NCBI RefSeq assembly: GCF_014648415.1
Contig: NZ_BMRB01000002.1
Location: 1,695,260 to 1,759,259, forward strand
Length of the DNA stretch: 64,000 nt
From: Actinokineospora fastidiosa
Lineage (GTDB): Bacteria > Actinomycetota > Actinomycetes > Mycobacteriales > Pseudonocardiaceae
Direction: 5' to 3'
Of this stretch, positions 44,131-55,262 are shown piece by piece. Positions within the stretch are counted from its first letter, which is position 1. Each line of letters opens with the position of its first letter. The translations under genes and the position numbers were made by a program. Under the pieces are notes generated by a model. It saw nothing but the letters and a program-made list of their open reading frames with translations. It was not told the DNA's origin and did no database searches.

Positions 44131-44841
44131 CTAGTCGACCCCGGCCAGCGCCTTGCGCCTGGCGACCAGCCGGGCGATCTCGCGCCCGTGGTCGGTCGGC
44201 ACTATCCACTCCCCCGGCGGCACGGTGATCCGCACGGCGGGCCCCGGGGTGACGGTCACCCGGACCTCCCCGACCCCCGGCACGGGCAGCGTGGCCCGCC
44301 GGGCGACCATGACCTGCTCGACGCTGCCGACCCCGGACAGCGCCACCGCGGGCCGCACGGTCTTGAACCGCCCGCCCGCCAACGAGATCCGGTCGGTGCC
44401 CACGACCAGCTCCAGCCCCCGCGCCCCGCGCGCCTGCCACGGCACCTCGACGGGCGAGTCGGCCAGCTCGGGGGTGTACGGCTCCAGGACGACGGCACGG
44501 GCCTTGTCGGCGACCCACCACCCAGCGGCCCCGAGCACCACCGCGGCGACCGGGCACACGACCCACGGCAGCACCGGCGCCCCCGCCGCGATCCCGGCGG
44601 CGGCCCCGAGCACAGCGGCCCGCAACGGCCAGCGCCGCGGCCGGAACCGGATCGCCCGGAACCACCCGACCCCGACGACGGCGATGAGCACGGGCACCGC
44701 CAGCAACGGCAACCACCCACCGAACCCAAGCACAGACGCGACGCCGAGCAGCGGTCCCAACAGGGTCACCAAAGCCAGGTGACCACGCACCCGCCGCAGC
44801 CGCGCCGCCACCACCCCGGAACCTTCGTCACGCCCCCGCAC
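44131..44841 (-). CDS. Membrane protein with C-terminal PH-like domain (DUF3093-like)
   Basis: 236 aa. It has about four hydrophobic helices in two pairs ([50 protein letters not shown], and [19 protein letters not shown]). A soluble beta-rich tail follows that resembles actinobacterial PH-like or DUF3093 domains ([51 protein letters not shown]). The function is unknown. The GTG at 44841 is the first start in frame that keeps the basic N-terminus. It lies 11 nt upstream of bioA, so it may be co-transcribed with it. Confidence 0.65.
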   Translation of the reverse strand: MRGRDEGSGVVAARLRRVRGHLALVTLLGPLLGVASVLGFGGWLPLLAVPVLIAVVGVGWFRAIRFRPRRWPLRAAVLGAAAGIAAGAPVLPWVVCPVAAVVLGAAGWWVADKARAVVLEPYTPELADSPVEVPWQARGARGLELVVGTDRISLAGGRFKTVRPAVALSGVGSVEQVMVARRATLPVPGVGEVRVTVTPGPAVRITVPPGEWIVPTDHGREIARLVARRKALAGVD

Positions 44842-44993
44842 CAACCGAACGCTACCCGCCCACCCGAACGAACGCCGGGTGCCACACCGGATGTCAAGGG
44901 CCAATCGTGTCGCCGGTCGGTTCCGGGCAGGCGTCTCCCGCCGGGAAGGGCCGAGTGCACGGGCGAGGACGCCGAGAGCGTCCGTCGCACGTG

Positions 44994-46613
44994 TCAGAGC
45001 AGGGTCAGACCTTGTGCGGGCAGCCAATATCCCGCCAACGAACCGGCGGTGACCAGGATGTGCCACCGGCCGTTGATCGTGGCGCTGGTGCTGAACGGCG
45101 CGCTCGTCGTCCGGTCCGGCGTGATGGTCCTCGACGCGGTCGGCGTTCCGGCGGAATCGAACTGGTAGGCCGACCAGGTGCCCGCCGGGATCATCACCGT
45201 GCGGGGCAACGGATAGGTCAGGCTCAGCTTGATGCCCGCGAGCCCCGTCCGCGGGTAGTTCTCGGGAACCCAGTACCCCGCGAGCCCTCCTGCCGTGATG
45301 CGCAGCATGATGTCGCGTCCCTTGATCCGCTGGCGCAGGTCGGCCGGCGCGCTCGACGGCGCGTTGAGGTCGATCGTCTTGCTCGCCGTGATCTCCCCGC
45401 TCGCGGAGAACTTGTAGCCGGTGTGGCTGCCCGCGGCGAACTTGACCGTCCCGCCCACCGCGGGCGGCGGGTAGTCGGCGCGCAACAGGTCGGCGGACCG
45501 GCTCCACGCGGCGTCACCCGTGCCCGCGTGCAGCAAGAGCATCTGGTTCCAGTGGATCTCGTGGTACTTCGCCGACAGCACCCACGGGTGGGCAAGGCAG
45601 TAGTGGCTGATGTACTGCGGAGAGCGGAAGCCGTGGTCCAGGTACCACCGGGTGTGGGCGAGGGCGCCGTTCCACAGGTCGAGCGCGGTCTGGTCCCCGG
45701 TGAGGCGCTGGTAGTCGTAGAGCCCGAACACGGCGAACACGTGGCCGTTGAGCGCGCGGTCGGACGTGCTCATGGGCCAGCGCGGGTACTCCTCCAGCCA
45801 CAGGTAGCCCGCCGCGTCCACATCGACCACAGAGGGCAGGCCCTCCACGGGCGCGTTGCGGAAACTGGCGAACGTGGCGTGGGCCGCGGCCAGCCACCGC
45901 TGCTCGCCGGTCACCTGGTGCAGCCTGGTGAACAGGCTCAGCGCCTGCCCCTGCGCCATGCCGCTGAACCACGGCGCGCGCATCACCTCCCGGCTGTCGC
46001 CGTGGAGGAGGAAATCGAACGGGTACGGGTAGTACCACGCGCCGTCGGAGAGAACCCGCCGGTCGATCAGGCGCTGCGCGTCGAGCACAGCCCGGTTCAG
46101 GTATCGGGCCTCACCGCTGAGGTGGTAGTCGCTCAGCGCCATGAGCGCGTCCTGCGCCTGCGCCACCGGATGGTCGTAGAGCACACCGTCGAGGAGGTAC
46201 ATCCGCACGCCCGACGCGTCGCGGGGGACGTCCTGGTCGTAGCCGTTGAGGGTGGAGGAGTTGTACGGCAGGCTCTCCCAGTCGAGCGGGCGCGGCGTGT
46301 AGCTCGTCTTGGCGTAGGTCCCCAACGGCGGCCGTGCCATGGCCTCGGACCGGGTCTCCATCTCCGATGTCCGCCGTGCGACACCACTGCGGCCCGCCGC
46401 GGGCGGGCGGGCGATCCCCACGTCCGGGTCTGTCCCCGGCCCCGTCCCGAAGGGGAGTTCCGCGACCCCCGCGACGGAGGGGGCGACTGCCTCTCGGCCA
46501 CCAGCGGGTGTCGCGGCGGCCAACGAAGCCGCCAGCGACATCGCCACCGCCACGCTCATGACGAGACCGCTCGTCCTGGTCCGGAATCCGGACGTGCTCC
46601 GGCCACGCGACAT
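44994..46613 (-). CDS. Secreted D-glucuronyl C5-epimerase-like protein with two tandem C-terminal domains
   Basis: 539-aa exported protein. A basic/hydrophobic signal (TSGLVMSVAVAMSLAASLAAA) precedes a linker, then an (alpha/alpha)-barrel domain resembling the C-terminal domain of D-glucuronyl C5-epimerase (YYPYPFDFLLHGDSREVMRAPWFSGMAQGQALSLFTRLHQVTGE, given in part at residues about 190-245). The last about 150 residues are two copies of a beta domain, ending LAGYWVPE and LAGYWLPA and each beginning with Y[KQ]F-SAG-TAS-TI. Real epimerases act on heparan-type or bacterial uronate polymers. Activity here is unproven. ATG 46613 with GAGG 8 nt upstream is preferred to GTG 46619. A small 152-nt gap follows at 44842-44993. 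Confidence 0.7.
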   Translation of the reverse strand: MSRGRSTSGFRTRTSGLVMSVAVAMSLAASLAAATPAGGREAVAPSVAGVAELPFGTGPGTDPDVGIARPPAAGRSGVARRTSEMETRSEAMARPPLGTYAKTSYTPRPLDWESLPYNSSTLNGYDQDVPRDASGVRMYLLDGVLYDHPVAQAQDALMALSDYHLSGEARYLNRAVLDAQRLIDRRVLSDGAWYYPYPFDFLLHGDSREVMRAPWFSGMAQGQALSLFTRLHQVTGEQRWLAAAHATFASFRNAPVEGLPSVVDVDAAGYLWLEEYPRWPMSTSDRALNGHVFAVFGLYDYQRLTGDQTALDLWNGALAHTRWYLDHGFRSPQYISHYCLAHPWVLSAKYHEIHWNQMLLLHAGTGDAAWSRSADLLRADYPPPAVGGTVKFAAGSHTGYKFSASGEITASKTIDLNAPSSAPADLRQRIKGRDIMLRITAGGLAGYWVPENYPRTGLAGIKLSLTYPLPRTVMIPAGTWSAYQFDSAGTPTASRTITPDRTTSAPFSTSATINGRWHILVTAGSLAGYWLPAQGLTLL

Positions 46614-46745
46614 GGTCACAACCTCGATCCCGTCCCACCGCCGCGGTGGAACCGTCGTCCGTTCCGCCCGTGGGCGTTCGCCCCAGCTTCTTGATCAAAT
46701 CGCACCGCTCGCTCCCGAGCAATCCCCCAACCCGGCTGCGCGCGA

Positions 46746-46778
46746 ACGGGGGCCGCGATATGTCGTCGCGGCCCCCGT
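46746..46778 (-). terminator. Hairpin terminator downstream of the second P450
   Basis: A perfect 13-bp stem (ACGGGGGCCGCGA with its complement TCGCGGCCCCCGT) and a 7-nt loop lie 20 nt beyond the P450 stop. It is the strongest terminator-like structure in the window. The rest of the gap (46620-46798) has no gene. Confidence 0.8.
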
Positions 46779-46798
46779 CGGCGGTCGGCAGTGGTGAA

Positions 46799-48016
<1,218 letters not shown>

Positions 48017-48065
48017 CTGATTACCCCCTCAGGGTCGAATCCCGCCGACCCCAGGGTACCGAAGA

Positions 48066-51000
48066 TCAGGTGAGGCAGCCCGGTCCCAGCAACGCCTTCA
48101 AATCGCCCATAAGGGATGGCGAGGGCGTCACGCGCAGCGCCTCGTCCAGCTTGAGCAGCGTCTGCCGGTGCCCGTTGACCAGCTTGAGGTGCACCACCGT
48201 CCGCCCGGGATGGGCGGTGAGGACGTCCTTCAGCTGCGTCACCATCTGCGGCGTGCACTTCGTCGCGGCCATGCTGAGCCGGAACGGCGCGTCGGAGACC
48301 GTCAGGTCGGGCACGGCCAGGTCGTTGGCGATCAGCGAGATGCGGTCCTCCCGCTTGGCCACCCTGGCCTTGACCAGCACGATCGCGTCCTCCAGCACGC
48401 TCATGCCGACCACGGCGTAGGTCTTGGGGAAGAACAGCACCTCGATGCCGCCGTTGAGGTCCTCGACCTGGGCCGATGCCCACGGCTCGCCGTTCTTGTT
48501 CACCCTGCGGTTGACCGAGGCCAGGATGCCGCCGACGGTGACCTGCGCGCCGTCGGCGATGCCGCCCTCGAGGATCGCCGCGATCGGCGTGTCGGACTGG
48601 GCGGCCAGGATGTGCTCGACGCCGTCGAGCGGGTGGCCGGAGACGTAGAGGCCCAGCATCTCCCGCTCCAGCGCGAGCTGGTGCTTGGACTCCCACACGT
48701 CGTCGGGCACGCGCACGTCGAAGACGCTGGTGACGTCCTCGTCGCCGTCGCCGCCCGCGCCGAAGAGGTCGAACTGGCCGACGGCCTCGGCCTTCTTGGT
48801 CTCCATCACCGCGTCGATGGCGTCGGTGTGCACCAGGAACAGGCCCTTGCGCGGGTGCTTGAGCGAGTCGAACGCGCCCGCCTTGATCAGCGACTCGACG
48901 ACCTTCTTGTTGCAGGCCGACGCGTCCACCTTGCGCAGGAAGTCGGAGAAGTCGGTGAACTCGCCCTTCTCCGTGCGCGCGCGGATGATGGACTCGACGA
49001 CGTTCGCGCCGACGTTGCGGATCGCGCCGAGGCCGAAGCGGATGTCGGCGCCGACCGGGGCGAAGTCGCGGGCGGACTCGTTGACGTCCGGCGGCAGCAC
49101 GGTGATGCCCATCTTGCGGCATTCCGCCAGATAGACGGCGGCCTTGTCCTTGTCGTCGCGGACGCTGGTGAGCAGCGCGGCCATGTACTCGGCGGGGTAG
49201 TTCGCCTTGAGGTAGGCCGTCCAGTAGGAGATGAGCCCGTACGCGGCCGAGTGCGCCTTGTTGAACGCGTAGTCGGCGAACGGGACCAGGATGTCCCAGA
49301 GGGTCTTGATCGCGTCCTCTGGGTAGCCGTTCTCCTTCATCCCGTTGGCGAAGTTGACGTACTCCGCGTCCAGGACTTCCTTCTTCTTCTTGCCCATGGC
49401 GCGGCGGAGCAGATCCGCTTGTCCGAGCGTGTACCCGGCGAGCTTCTGGGCGATGGCCATGACCTGCTCCTGATACACGATCAGGCCGTAGGTCGTGCCG
49501 AGGATGTCCTCCAGCGGCTCGGCGAGCGCCGGGTGGATCGGGGTGATCTCCTGCTGGCCGTTCTTGCGCAGCGCGTAGTTCGTGTGCGACTTCGCGCCCA
49601 TCGGACCCGGCCGGTAGAGCGCGCCGACGGCGGAGATGTCCTCGAAGTTGTCGGGGCGCATGAGCCGCAGCAGGTCGCGCATGGGCCCGCCGTCGAGCTG
49701 GAACACCCCGAGCGTGTCGCCGCGGGACAGCAGCTCGTAGGTGGGCTTGTCGTTGAGGTCGAGCGTCTCCAGGTCCGGCACGGCCTTGCCGTTGCGCTCG
49801 ATGTTGTGCAGCGCGTCGTCGATGACCGTGAGGTTGCGCAGGCCCAGGAAGTCCATCTTCAGCAGGCCGAGCGCTTCGCAGGTCGGGTAGTCGAACTGCG
49901 TGATGATCGCGCCGTCCTGCGGCCGCTTCCACAGCGGGATCGACTCCATCAGCGGCTCGGCCGAGAGGATGACCGCGCAGGCGTGCACGCCCGCGTTGCG
50001 GATCAGGCCCTCCAGCCCGCGCCCGGTGTCGATGATCTCCTTGACCTGCGGGTCGGAGTTGTAGAGCTCGCGGATCTCGGTGGCCTCGGCGTAGCGCTTG
50101 TGCTTCGGGTCGAAGAGGCTGTTGAGCGGGATGTCCTTGGCCATCACCGCGGGCGGGTACGCCTTGGAGATCCGGTCGGCGATGGCGTAGCCGGGCTGGC
50201 CGAACAGCACCCGCGCGGAGTCCTTGATCGCGGCCTTCGCCTTGATGGTGCCGAACGTGATGACCTGCGCGACCTTCTCCGCGCCCCACTTCTCGGTGGT
50301 GTAGCGGATGACGTCGCCGCGGCGGCGCTCGTCGAAGTCGATGTCGATGTCGGGGGGGCTGACGCGGTCGGGGTTGAGGAAGCGCTCGAAGATCAGCCCG
50401 TGGGCCAGCGGGTCGAGGTCGGTGATGCCCAGGGCGTAGGCGATCAGCGCGCCCGCCGCCGAGCCTCGGCCGGGGCCGACCCGGATGCCGTTGTTCTTGG
50501 CCCACTGGATGAGGTCGGCGACGACGAGGAAGTACGCCGGGAACCCCATCTGCAGGATGACGCCGATCTCGAACTCGACCTGCTTGGCGTGCTCGTCGTC
50601 GATGCCGTCCGGGAAGCGGCGGCGCATGCCCGCCCACACCTGCTCGCGGAAGAACTCGTCCTCGGTCTTGCCGTCCGGGATGGGGAAGCGCGGCATGAGG
50701 TTGCGGAACTCGAACATCCCCGCCGGGTCGACCTTCTCGGCGATCAGCAGGGTGTTGCGGCAGCCCTCCTGCCACGGCTCGGACGAGTCGACCGCGCGCA
50801 TCTCGTCGGGCGACTTCAGGTAGTAGCCGTCTCCGTCGAAGCGGAAGCGCGTCGGGTCCTGCAGCGTGCTGGCGGTCTGCACGCACAGCAGCGCGTCATG
50901 GGCGTCGCGATCGCTGCGGTAGGTGTAGTGCGAGTCGTTGGTGACGACGAACGGGATGTCGAGCTTGCGGGCGATCTCGACCAGCCCGCCGCGGACCCGG

Positions 51001-51599
51001 CTCTCGATCTCGATGCCGTGGTCCATCAGCTCGACGTAGAAGTTGTCCTTGCCGTAGATGTCGCGCCACGCGGCCGCGGCCTCCAGCGCCTCGGCGTCGT
51101 GGCCGAGGCGCAGCCGGGTCTGCACCTCGCCGGACGGGCAGCCGGTGGTGGCCATCAGGCCCTCGGCGTGCTCGGCGATCAGCTCGCGGTCCATGCGCGG
51201 CCACTTGCCGAGCTGCCCCTCCAGCGACGCGCGGCTGGACAGCTTCATCAGGTTGGTCAGGCCCTTGGCGTCGCGCGCCCAGATCGTCTGGTGGGTGTAG
51301 GCGCCGGAGCCGGAGACGTCGTCGCCCTTCTGCGACGGGTCGCCCCAGCGGATCCGGTCCTTGTTGAAGCGCGACCCGGGCGCGAGGTAGGCCTCGATGC
51401 CGAGGATCGGCTTGATGCCCGCGGCGGTGGCCTGCTTGTAGAAGTCGTAGATGCCGTTGGTGTGGCCGTGGTCGGTGATCGCCACGGCGGACATCCCCAG
51501 CCGCTCGCACTCGGCGAACATGTCCTTGAGTTTGGCCGCTCCGTCGAGCATCGAATACTCGGTGTGAACATGCAGATGAGCGAAGGAGTCAGCGGCCAC
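48066..51599 (-). CDS. dnaE: DNA polymerase III alpha subunit
   Basis: Main replicative polymerase, 1177 aa, DnaE1 type. The N-terminal PHP domain keeps metal-binding residues ([30 protein letters not shown]), so a built-in proofreading exonuclease like that shown for mycobacterial DnaE1 is likely. The polymerase catalytic acids are in [13 protein letters not shown]. The finger and thumb blocks include [11 protein letters not shown] and [11 protein letters not shown], with [12 protein letters not shown] and a tandem HhH and an OB fold ([13 protein letters not shown]). The C-terminus resembles the tau-binding region. The GTG at 51599 is accepted. It has no strong ribosome site. It overlaps the start of the gene on the opposite strand. 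Confidence 0.97.
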   Translation of the reverse strand: MAADSFAHLHVHTEYSMLDGAAKLKDMFAECERLGMSAVAITDHGHTNGIYDFYKQATAAGIKPILGIEAYLAPGSRFNKDRIRWGDPSQKGDDVSGSGAYTHQTIWARDAKGLTNLMKLSSRASLEGQLGKWPRMDRELIAEHAEGLMATTGCPSGEVQTRLRLGHDAEALEAAAAWRDIYGKDNFYVELMDHGIEIESRVRGGLVEIARKLDIPFVVTNDSHYTYRSDRDAHDALLCVQTASTLQDPTRFRFDGDGYYLKSPDEMRAVDSSEPWQEGCRNTLLIAEKVDPAGMFEFRNLMPRFPIPDGKTEDEFFREQVWAGMRRRFPDGIDDEHAKQVEFEIGVILQMGFPAYFLVVADLIQWAKNNGIRVGPGRGSAAGALIAYALGITDLDPLAHGLIFERFLNPDRVSPPDIDIDFDERRRGDVIRYTTEKWGAEKVAQVITFGTIKAKAAIKDSARVLFGQPGYAIADRISKAYPPAVMAKDIPLNSLFDPKHKRYAEATEIRELYNSDPQVKEIIDTGRGLEGLIRNAGVHACAVILSAEPLMESIPLWKRPQDGAIITQFDYPTCEALGLLKMDFLGLRNLTVIDDALHNIERNGKAVPDLETLDLNDKPTYELLSRGDTLGVFQLDGGPMRDLLRLMRPDNFEDISAVGALYRPGPMGAKSHTNYALRKNGQQEITPIHPALAEPLEDILGTTYGLIVYQEQVMAIAQKLAGYTLGQADLLRRAMGKKKKEVLDAEYVNFANGMKENGYPEDAIKTLWDILVPFADYAFNKAHSAAYGLISYWTAYLKANYPAEYMAALLTSVRDDKDKAAVYLAECRKMGITVLPPDVNESARDFAPVGADIRFGLGAIRNVGANVVESIIRARTEKGEFTDFSDFLRKVDASACNKKVVESLIKAGAFDSLKHPRKGLFLVHTDAIDAVMETKKAEAVGQFDLFGAGGDGDEDVTSVFDVRVPDDVWESKHQLALEREMLGLYVSGHPLDGVEHILAAQSDTPIAAILEGGIADGAQVTVGGILASVNRRVNKNGEPWASAQVEDLNGGIEVLFFPKTYAVVGMSVLEDAIVLVKARVAKREDRISLIANDLAVPDLTVSDAPFRLSMAATKCTPQMVTQLKDVLTAHPGRTVVHLKLVNGHRQTLLKLDEALRVTPSPSLMGDLKALLGPGCLT

Positions 51600-52313
51600 C
51601 CGGGCACCCTATTACTGACCGCTCGGGCCCACCGGCATTGGGGCCGGGGTGTCATCGAACTGTTCGGCGAGCAGGATGGCGACGTGCGGTTTTCCCCTAC
51701 GACACAGGAGAAACTGGCCGACGAGGCGACGCAGTCGATCATTGTGGCCGGTCGCGGATCGTGGTCGCGCGCGCTGGTCGACGGGGCCCCGCCGACCGAC
51801 CCGGGCAGGCTCGCCGACGCCATCGCCGAGCGGCTGCGGGTGCTGGGCAGGCCTGCCGTGCGGGTCCGCGCCGCCGACTTCCTGCGCCCCGCGTCGCTGC
51901 GGTTCGAGCGGGGCAGGGAGGACCCCGACGCCCGCTACGAAGCGTGGCTGGACGAGGGCGCGCTGCGCCGCGAGGTGCTCGACCCGCTCGGGCCGGGCGG
52001 CAGCGGCCGGGTGCTGCCATCGCTCTGGGACGCCGCCGCGGACCGGGCGACGCGGGCGGCGTACGTCTCACTGCCCGAGGGTGGGGTGGTGGTCGTCGAC
52101 GGCGAGCTGCTGCTGGGGCGGGGGCTGCCGCACGAGGTGTCGGTGCACCTGTCGATGACGCCCGCGGCGCTGGCCCGGCGCACGGACGAGGCGTGGGCGC
52201 TGCCCGCCTACGCCCGGTACGACGCCGAGGTCGACCCGCTGGCCGTCGCCGACATCGCCGCCCGGGTGGACGACCCGCGCAGGCCCGCCCGGCGGCTCAG
52301 CGCGATCGGTTGA
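51576..52313 (+). CDS. Uridine-kinase-like protein without P-loop
   Basis: 245-aa soluble protein of a family annotated as uridine kinase in actinobacteria. The region [17 protein letters not shown] would be the nucleotide-binding strand and loop, but the GxxxxGK[S/T] P-loop is not present. Later blocks ([32 protein letters not shown] in part, and [15 protein letters not shown]) match kinase-like Rossmann topology with a DFxxP-type motif. It may be a degenerate or divergent kinase. The starts at ATG 51570 and 51576 both lie inside the divergent dnaE start region (24-30 nt overlap). No other start codon keeps the conserved core, so the 5' end is uncertain. Confidence 0.55.
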   Translation: MSEGVSGHPGTLLLTARAHRHWGRGVIELFGEQDGDVRFSPTTQEKLADEATQSIIVAGRGSWSRALVDGAPPTDPGRLADAIAERLRVLGRPAVRVRAADFLRPASLRFERGREDPDARYEAWLDEGALRREVLDPLGPGGSGRVLPSLWDAAADRATRAAYVSLPEGGVVVVDGELLLGRGLPHEVSVHLSMTPAALARRTDEAWALPAYARYDAEVDPLAVADIAARVDDPRRPARRLSAIG

Positions 52314-52390
52314 TCACCGACCGGGGTTGGAGACGCGTTGTGGCTCGGCTTCCGGCGCGGGGGGTGAGGCGACCCGGTAGCGTGCGCTGC

Positions 52391-53470
52391 GTGACGGATG
52401 CTGTTGACGCGCGCCTGCTCGGTGTGGTCGCCGAGATGGGCAGGGCGGCCGTGCACGAGGTGGCCGCGCGCATGGGCATGGACCCGCGCGAGGTCGCCTC
52501 CCGGCTGGTCGCGCTCTCGGCGTCCGGGCTCCCGCTGCTGGTCGGCGTCGAGTGCGACGTCAACGGGCTCCGGGCCGCGCTGGCGCGGATGGCCCCGCAG
52601 CAGCAGCAACAGCCCGGATACGGCTACCCACCCGGCTACCAGCAGCCTTACGCGCAGTACGCGGCGCCCGGCCAGCCGCAGCACCACCCGGTCGCGCCGC
52701 CGAGCGGCGCCTACCCGGTCGGGCCGCCGAGCGGGCCACACCAGGTCGCGGGCAATCCTCACCAGGCCGGTCCCCATCAGGCAGGACCCCACCAGGCCGG
52801 ACTCCACAGCGGACCCCATCAGGTCGCGCCTCCGAGCGGTCCGCACCAGGTCGCGCCCGCGCATCCGGCGGGGCAGTTCGCGGGGCCGCCGAGCCATCCG
52901 TTCCCGGCGCAGCAGCCGCCCCTCCCGCCGCCGGACCCGGGCGACCCGATCAACACCTGGGGTCCGCCGCAGACCTCGACCTGGGCGCGCGGCGACCAGC
53001 CGCCGAACAACAGCATGGACCGCACCCAGCCATCGCCGCGGCCCGGACGCCGGGACGGGCGGGCGGGCGAGACGCTGGAGACCGAGGGGCTGGAGGGCGA
53101 GCGGCTGTCGATCAAGCTGATCGAGGTCGTTGACCCGGCCGACTACCTGTTCACCGCCGCTGGCTACACCCTGCAGCCGGGCGAGCGCTCGGTCGTCGTG
53201 CACACCGAGCTGATCAACCGCGGCCCGGTGAAGTTCGCGGGCCTGCCCGACCTGTACCTGGTCCTCGTCGCCGCCGACGGCCAGGAGATCAGCAAGGCGC
53301 CGGTCTCGCTGTCCTCGCGTCCGGCCCACCGCATCGGCGTCGCGCCCGGGGAGACCGCGGGCGGGCACACCGTCTACGTGGTCCCCGAGGACACGGTCCT
53401 CACCTCGGTGCGCTGGACCCCGCGCCCCGACGAGGAGTCCCGCGCGCTGACCTGGAAGATCGAGGACTAG
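52391..53470 (+). CDS. Winged-helix protein with Pro/His/Gln-rich linker and C-terminal beta domain
   Basis: 359 aa in three parts. Residues about 1-60 form a winged helix-turn-helix like Lrp/AsnC N-termini (MDPREVASRLVALSASGLPLL). Residues 68-225 are low-complexity and disordered (GYGYPPGYQQPYAQYAAPGQ, and PHQAGPHQAGPHQAG repeats). Residues about 235-359 form a beta-rich domain (LSIKLIEVVDPADYLFTAAG, YVVPEDTVLTSVRWTP). I do not recognise the C-terminal family. It may be a regulator or structural protein with a flexible tether. GTG 52391 is used. Its stop overlaps the convergent small gene by 4 nt. Confidence 0.65.
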   Translation: MTDAVDARLLGVVAEMGRAAVHEVAARMGMDPREVASRLVALSASGLPLLVGVECDVNGLRAALARMAPQQQQQPGYGYPPGYQQPYAQYAAPGQPQHHPVAPPSGAYPVGPPSGPHQVAGNPHQAGPHQAGPHQAGLHSGPHQVAPPSGPHQVAPAHPAGQFAGPPSHPFPAQQPPLPPPDPGDPINTWGPPQTSTWARGDQPPNNSMDRTQPSPRPGRRDGRAGETLETEGLEGERLSIKLIEVVDPADYLFTAAGYTLQPGERSVVVHTELINRGPVKFAGLPDLYLVLVAADGQEISKAPVSLSSRPAHRIGVAPGETAGGHTVYVVPEDTVLTSVRWTPRPDEESRALTWKIED

Positions 53471-53685
53471 CGCCCGAAGAGCCTGCCGAAGAAGCCCGGC
53501 TTCCTCTCCTGCGCCTCGGGCTGCGCGGGGATGGGCCGGGTCGGCGGCTCACGGTCGTAGGCGGGCTCGTCGACCTCGTCGCCCGGCGACGCCCCGATGA
53601 CGGGCGGGGCGACGCCGTCGTCCAGGAAGCCGCGGCCGCCGGGGGCGAACGGGTCGTCGTCGGGGGAGCCGTTGGGCGCGTTCAT
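53467..53685 (-). CDS. Small acidic hypothetical protein with FGRLFGR tail
   Basis: 72-aa protein. The body is acidic and Pro-rich (SPDDDPFAPGGRGFLDDG), and the end is basic-aromatic (KPGFFGRLFGR), which could form an amphipathic membrane-binding or partner-docking motif. It has no known family. ATG 53685 is chosen because CGGAGG lies 7 nt upstream. An in-frame ATG at 53712 lacks this. It is convergent with the winged-helix gene (4-nt overlap) and 73 nt from rluD. Confidence 0.55.
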   Translation of the reverse strand: MNAPNGSPDDDPFAPGGRGFLDDGVAPPVIGASPGDEVDEPAYDREPPTRPIPAQPEAQERKPGFFGRLFGR

Positions 53686-53758
53686 TGCCGACCTCCGCGG
53701 AGACTGGTTCACCCGTCAACCTAGCCGACGCGGGACCGGATGGTCAGGACCCGCGCCC

Positions 53759-54688
53759 TCAGGATTCGGCGGCCAGGATGTCGAGCGCGGTGGCCAGGTC
53801 GGTCGGGTACTCGCTGGTGAACTCGACCCAGCGGCCGTCGTCGGGGTGGTGGAAGCCCAGGGTGCGGGCGTGCAGCCACTGCCGGGGCAGGTTGAGCCGC
53901 TTGGCCAGCACCGGGTCGGCGCCGTAGGTCAGGTCGCCGACGCACGGGTGGCTCAGCGCGGAGAAGTGCACCCGGATCTGGTGGGTTCGGCCGGTCTCCA
54001 GCTTCACGTCCAGCAGCGACGCCGCCCGGAACGCCTCGATCGTCTCGTAGTGGGTGACGCTGGGCTTGCCGCCCGCGACGACGGCCCACTTGTAGTCGTG
54101 GCGCGGGTGCCGGTCGATCGGGGCGTCGATGGTGCCCACGCTCGGGTCGGGGTGGCCCTGCACCAGCGCGTGGTACCGCTTCTCGACCGTGCGCTCCTTG
54201 AACGCGCGCTTGAGCACGGTGTACGCGTGCTCGCTCTTCGCCACGACCATCACCCCGGTCGTGCCGACGTCCAGCCGGTGCACGACGCCCTGGCGCTCGG
54301 CCGCGCCCGAGGTCGACACCCGCACGCCCGCCGCGGCCAGGCCGCCGATCACGGTCGGCCCGGTCCAGCCGGGGCTGGGGTGGGCGGCCACGCCGACCGG
54401 CTTGTCCACCACGGCGATGTCGTCGTCCTCGTGCAGCAGGACGAGCCCGTCGACGGGGATGGCCTGCACCTCGACCGGGCGCTCCGGCTCGGGCAGGGTG
54501 ACCTCCAGCCAGCTGCCCGCCACGAGCCGGTCGGACTTGCCCGCCGGGCGGCCGTCCACCAGCACGTCGCCCGCGTCGGTCAGCGTGGCGATGACCGTGC
54601 GGGAGAGGCCGAGCAGCTTGGCCAGTCCCGCGTCGACCCGCATGCCGTCCAGGCCGTCGGGGACCGGCAGGGTGCGCGCGTCCCTCAC
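53759..54688 (-). CDS. rluD: RluA/RluD-family pseudouridine synthase
   Basis: 309-aa rRNA or tRNA pseudouridine synthase. The N-terminal S4 RNA-binding domain (residues about 15-75, [17 protein letters not shown]...VLVDGR) is followed by the catalytic domain with the Asp in [14 protein letters not shown], the block [17 protein letters not shown] and [13 protein letters not shown]. RluD is the likely specificity because of the S4 domain and the lspA-linked position, shared with Rv1540. The GTG at 54688 overlaps the lspA stop by 4 nt, so translation is coupled. Confidence 0.92.
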   Translation of the reverse strand: MRDARTLPVPDGLDGMRVDAGLAKLLGLSRTVIATLTDAGDVLVDGRPAGKSDRLVAGSWLEVTLPEPERPVEVQAIPVDGLVLLHEDDDIAVVDKPVGVAAHPSPGWTGPTVIGGLAAAGVRVSTSGAAERQGVVHRLDVGTTGVMVVAKSEHAYTVLKRAFKERTVEKRYHALVQGHPDPSVGTIDAPIDRHPRHDYKWAVVAGGKPSVTHYETIEAFRAASLLDVKLETGRTHQIRVHFSALSHPCVGDLTYGADPVLAKRLNLPRQWLHARTLGFHHPDDGRWVEFTSEYPTDLATALDILAAES

Positions 54689-55239
54689 TTCTTGGCCACC
54701 TTGCCGTCGTAGTCGCGGCCGCGCAGCGTCAGCAGCACGATCAGGATGCCGCCGATGGTGATGCCGGAGTCGGCGACGTTGAACACCGGGAAGAAGTCGC
54801 CGTTCGGCGCGAACACCGAGACGAAGTCCACGACGTGGCCCTCGAAGACCCCGGGGGCGCGGAACAGCCGGTCGGTGAGGTTGCCCAGCGCGCCCGCCAG
54901 CACCAGGCCGAGGCCGACGGCCCAGCCGGTGGAGCGCAGCTTCGGCAGGATCCAGATGATCGCCACGACCACCCCGGCCGCGACCAGGGTCAGCAGCCAG
55001 GTCATGCCGGTGGCCATGGAGAACGCGGCCCCCGGGTTGCGCACGAGCTGCAGGTAGACCGCGCCGCCGAGCAGTTCGACCGGGGCCTGGCCCTCCAGCG
55101 TGGCGACCGCGATGACCTTGGTGACGACGTCGAGGGCGTACACCACGACGGCCGTCGCGATCAGCCACAGGCCGCGCCAGGGCCCCACGGGTTCGGCCGC
55201 CGGTTCGGGCGTGGTCTCGGTCGGGTGTTCGCTGCTCAC
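54685..55239 (-). CDS. lspA: Lipoprotein signal peptidase
   Basis: Aspartic protease in the cytoplasmic membrane that cleaves signal peptides of prolipoproteins after Lgt modification. It is 184 aa with four membrane helices. The catalytic aspartates lie in [11 protein letters not shown] and [12 protein letters not shown]. The block [11 protein letters not shown] is typical. The cytosolic N-terminus is acidic and Pro-rich ([16 protein letters not shown]). The GTG at 55239 is used. The gene comes before rluD with a 4-nt overlap. Confidence 0.95.
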   Translation of the reverse strand: MSSEHPTETTPEPAAEPVGPWRGLWLIATAVVVYALDVVTKVIAVATLEGQAPVELLGGAVYLQLVRNPGAAFSMATGMTWLLTLVAAGVVVAIIWILPKLRSTGWAVGLGLVLAGALGNLTDRLFRAPGVFEGHVVDFVSVFAPNGDFFPVFNVADSGITIGGILIVLLTLRGRDYDGKVAKK

Positions 55240-55262
55240 CCGCCCATTGTCCAACGCGGCGG

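Noticed and set aside
48168-52313. 1381-codon plus-strand frame opposite dnaE
   Set aside because: Only the last about 245 codons after the dnaE start carry a plausible protein. The rest is a shadow of dnaE.
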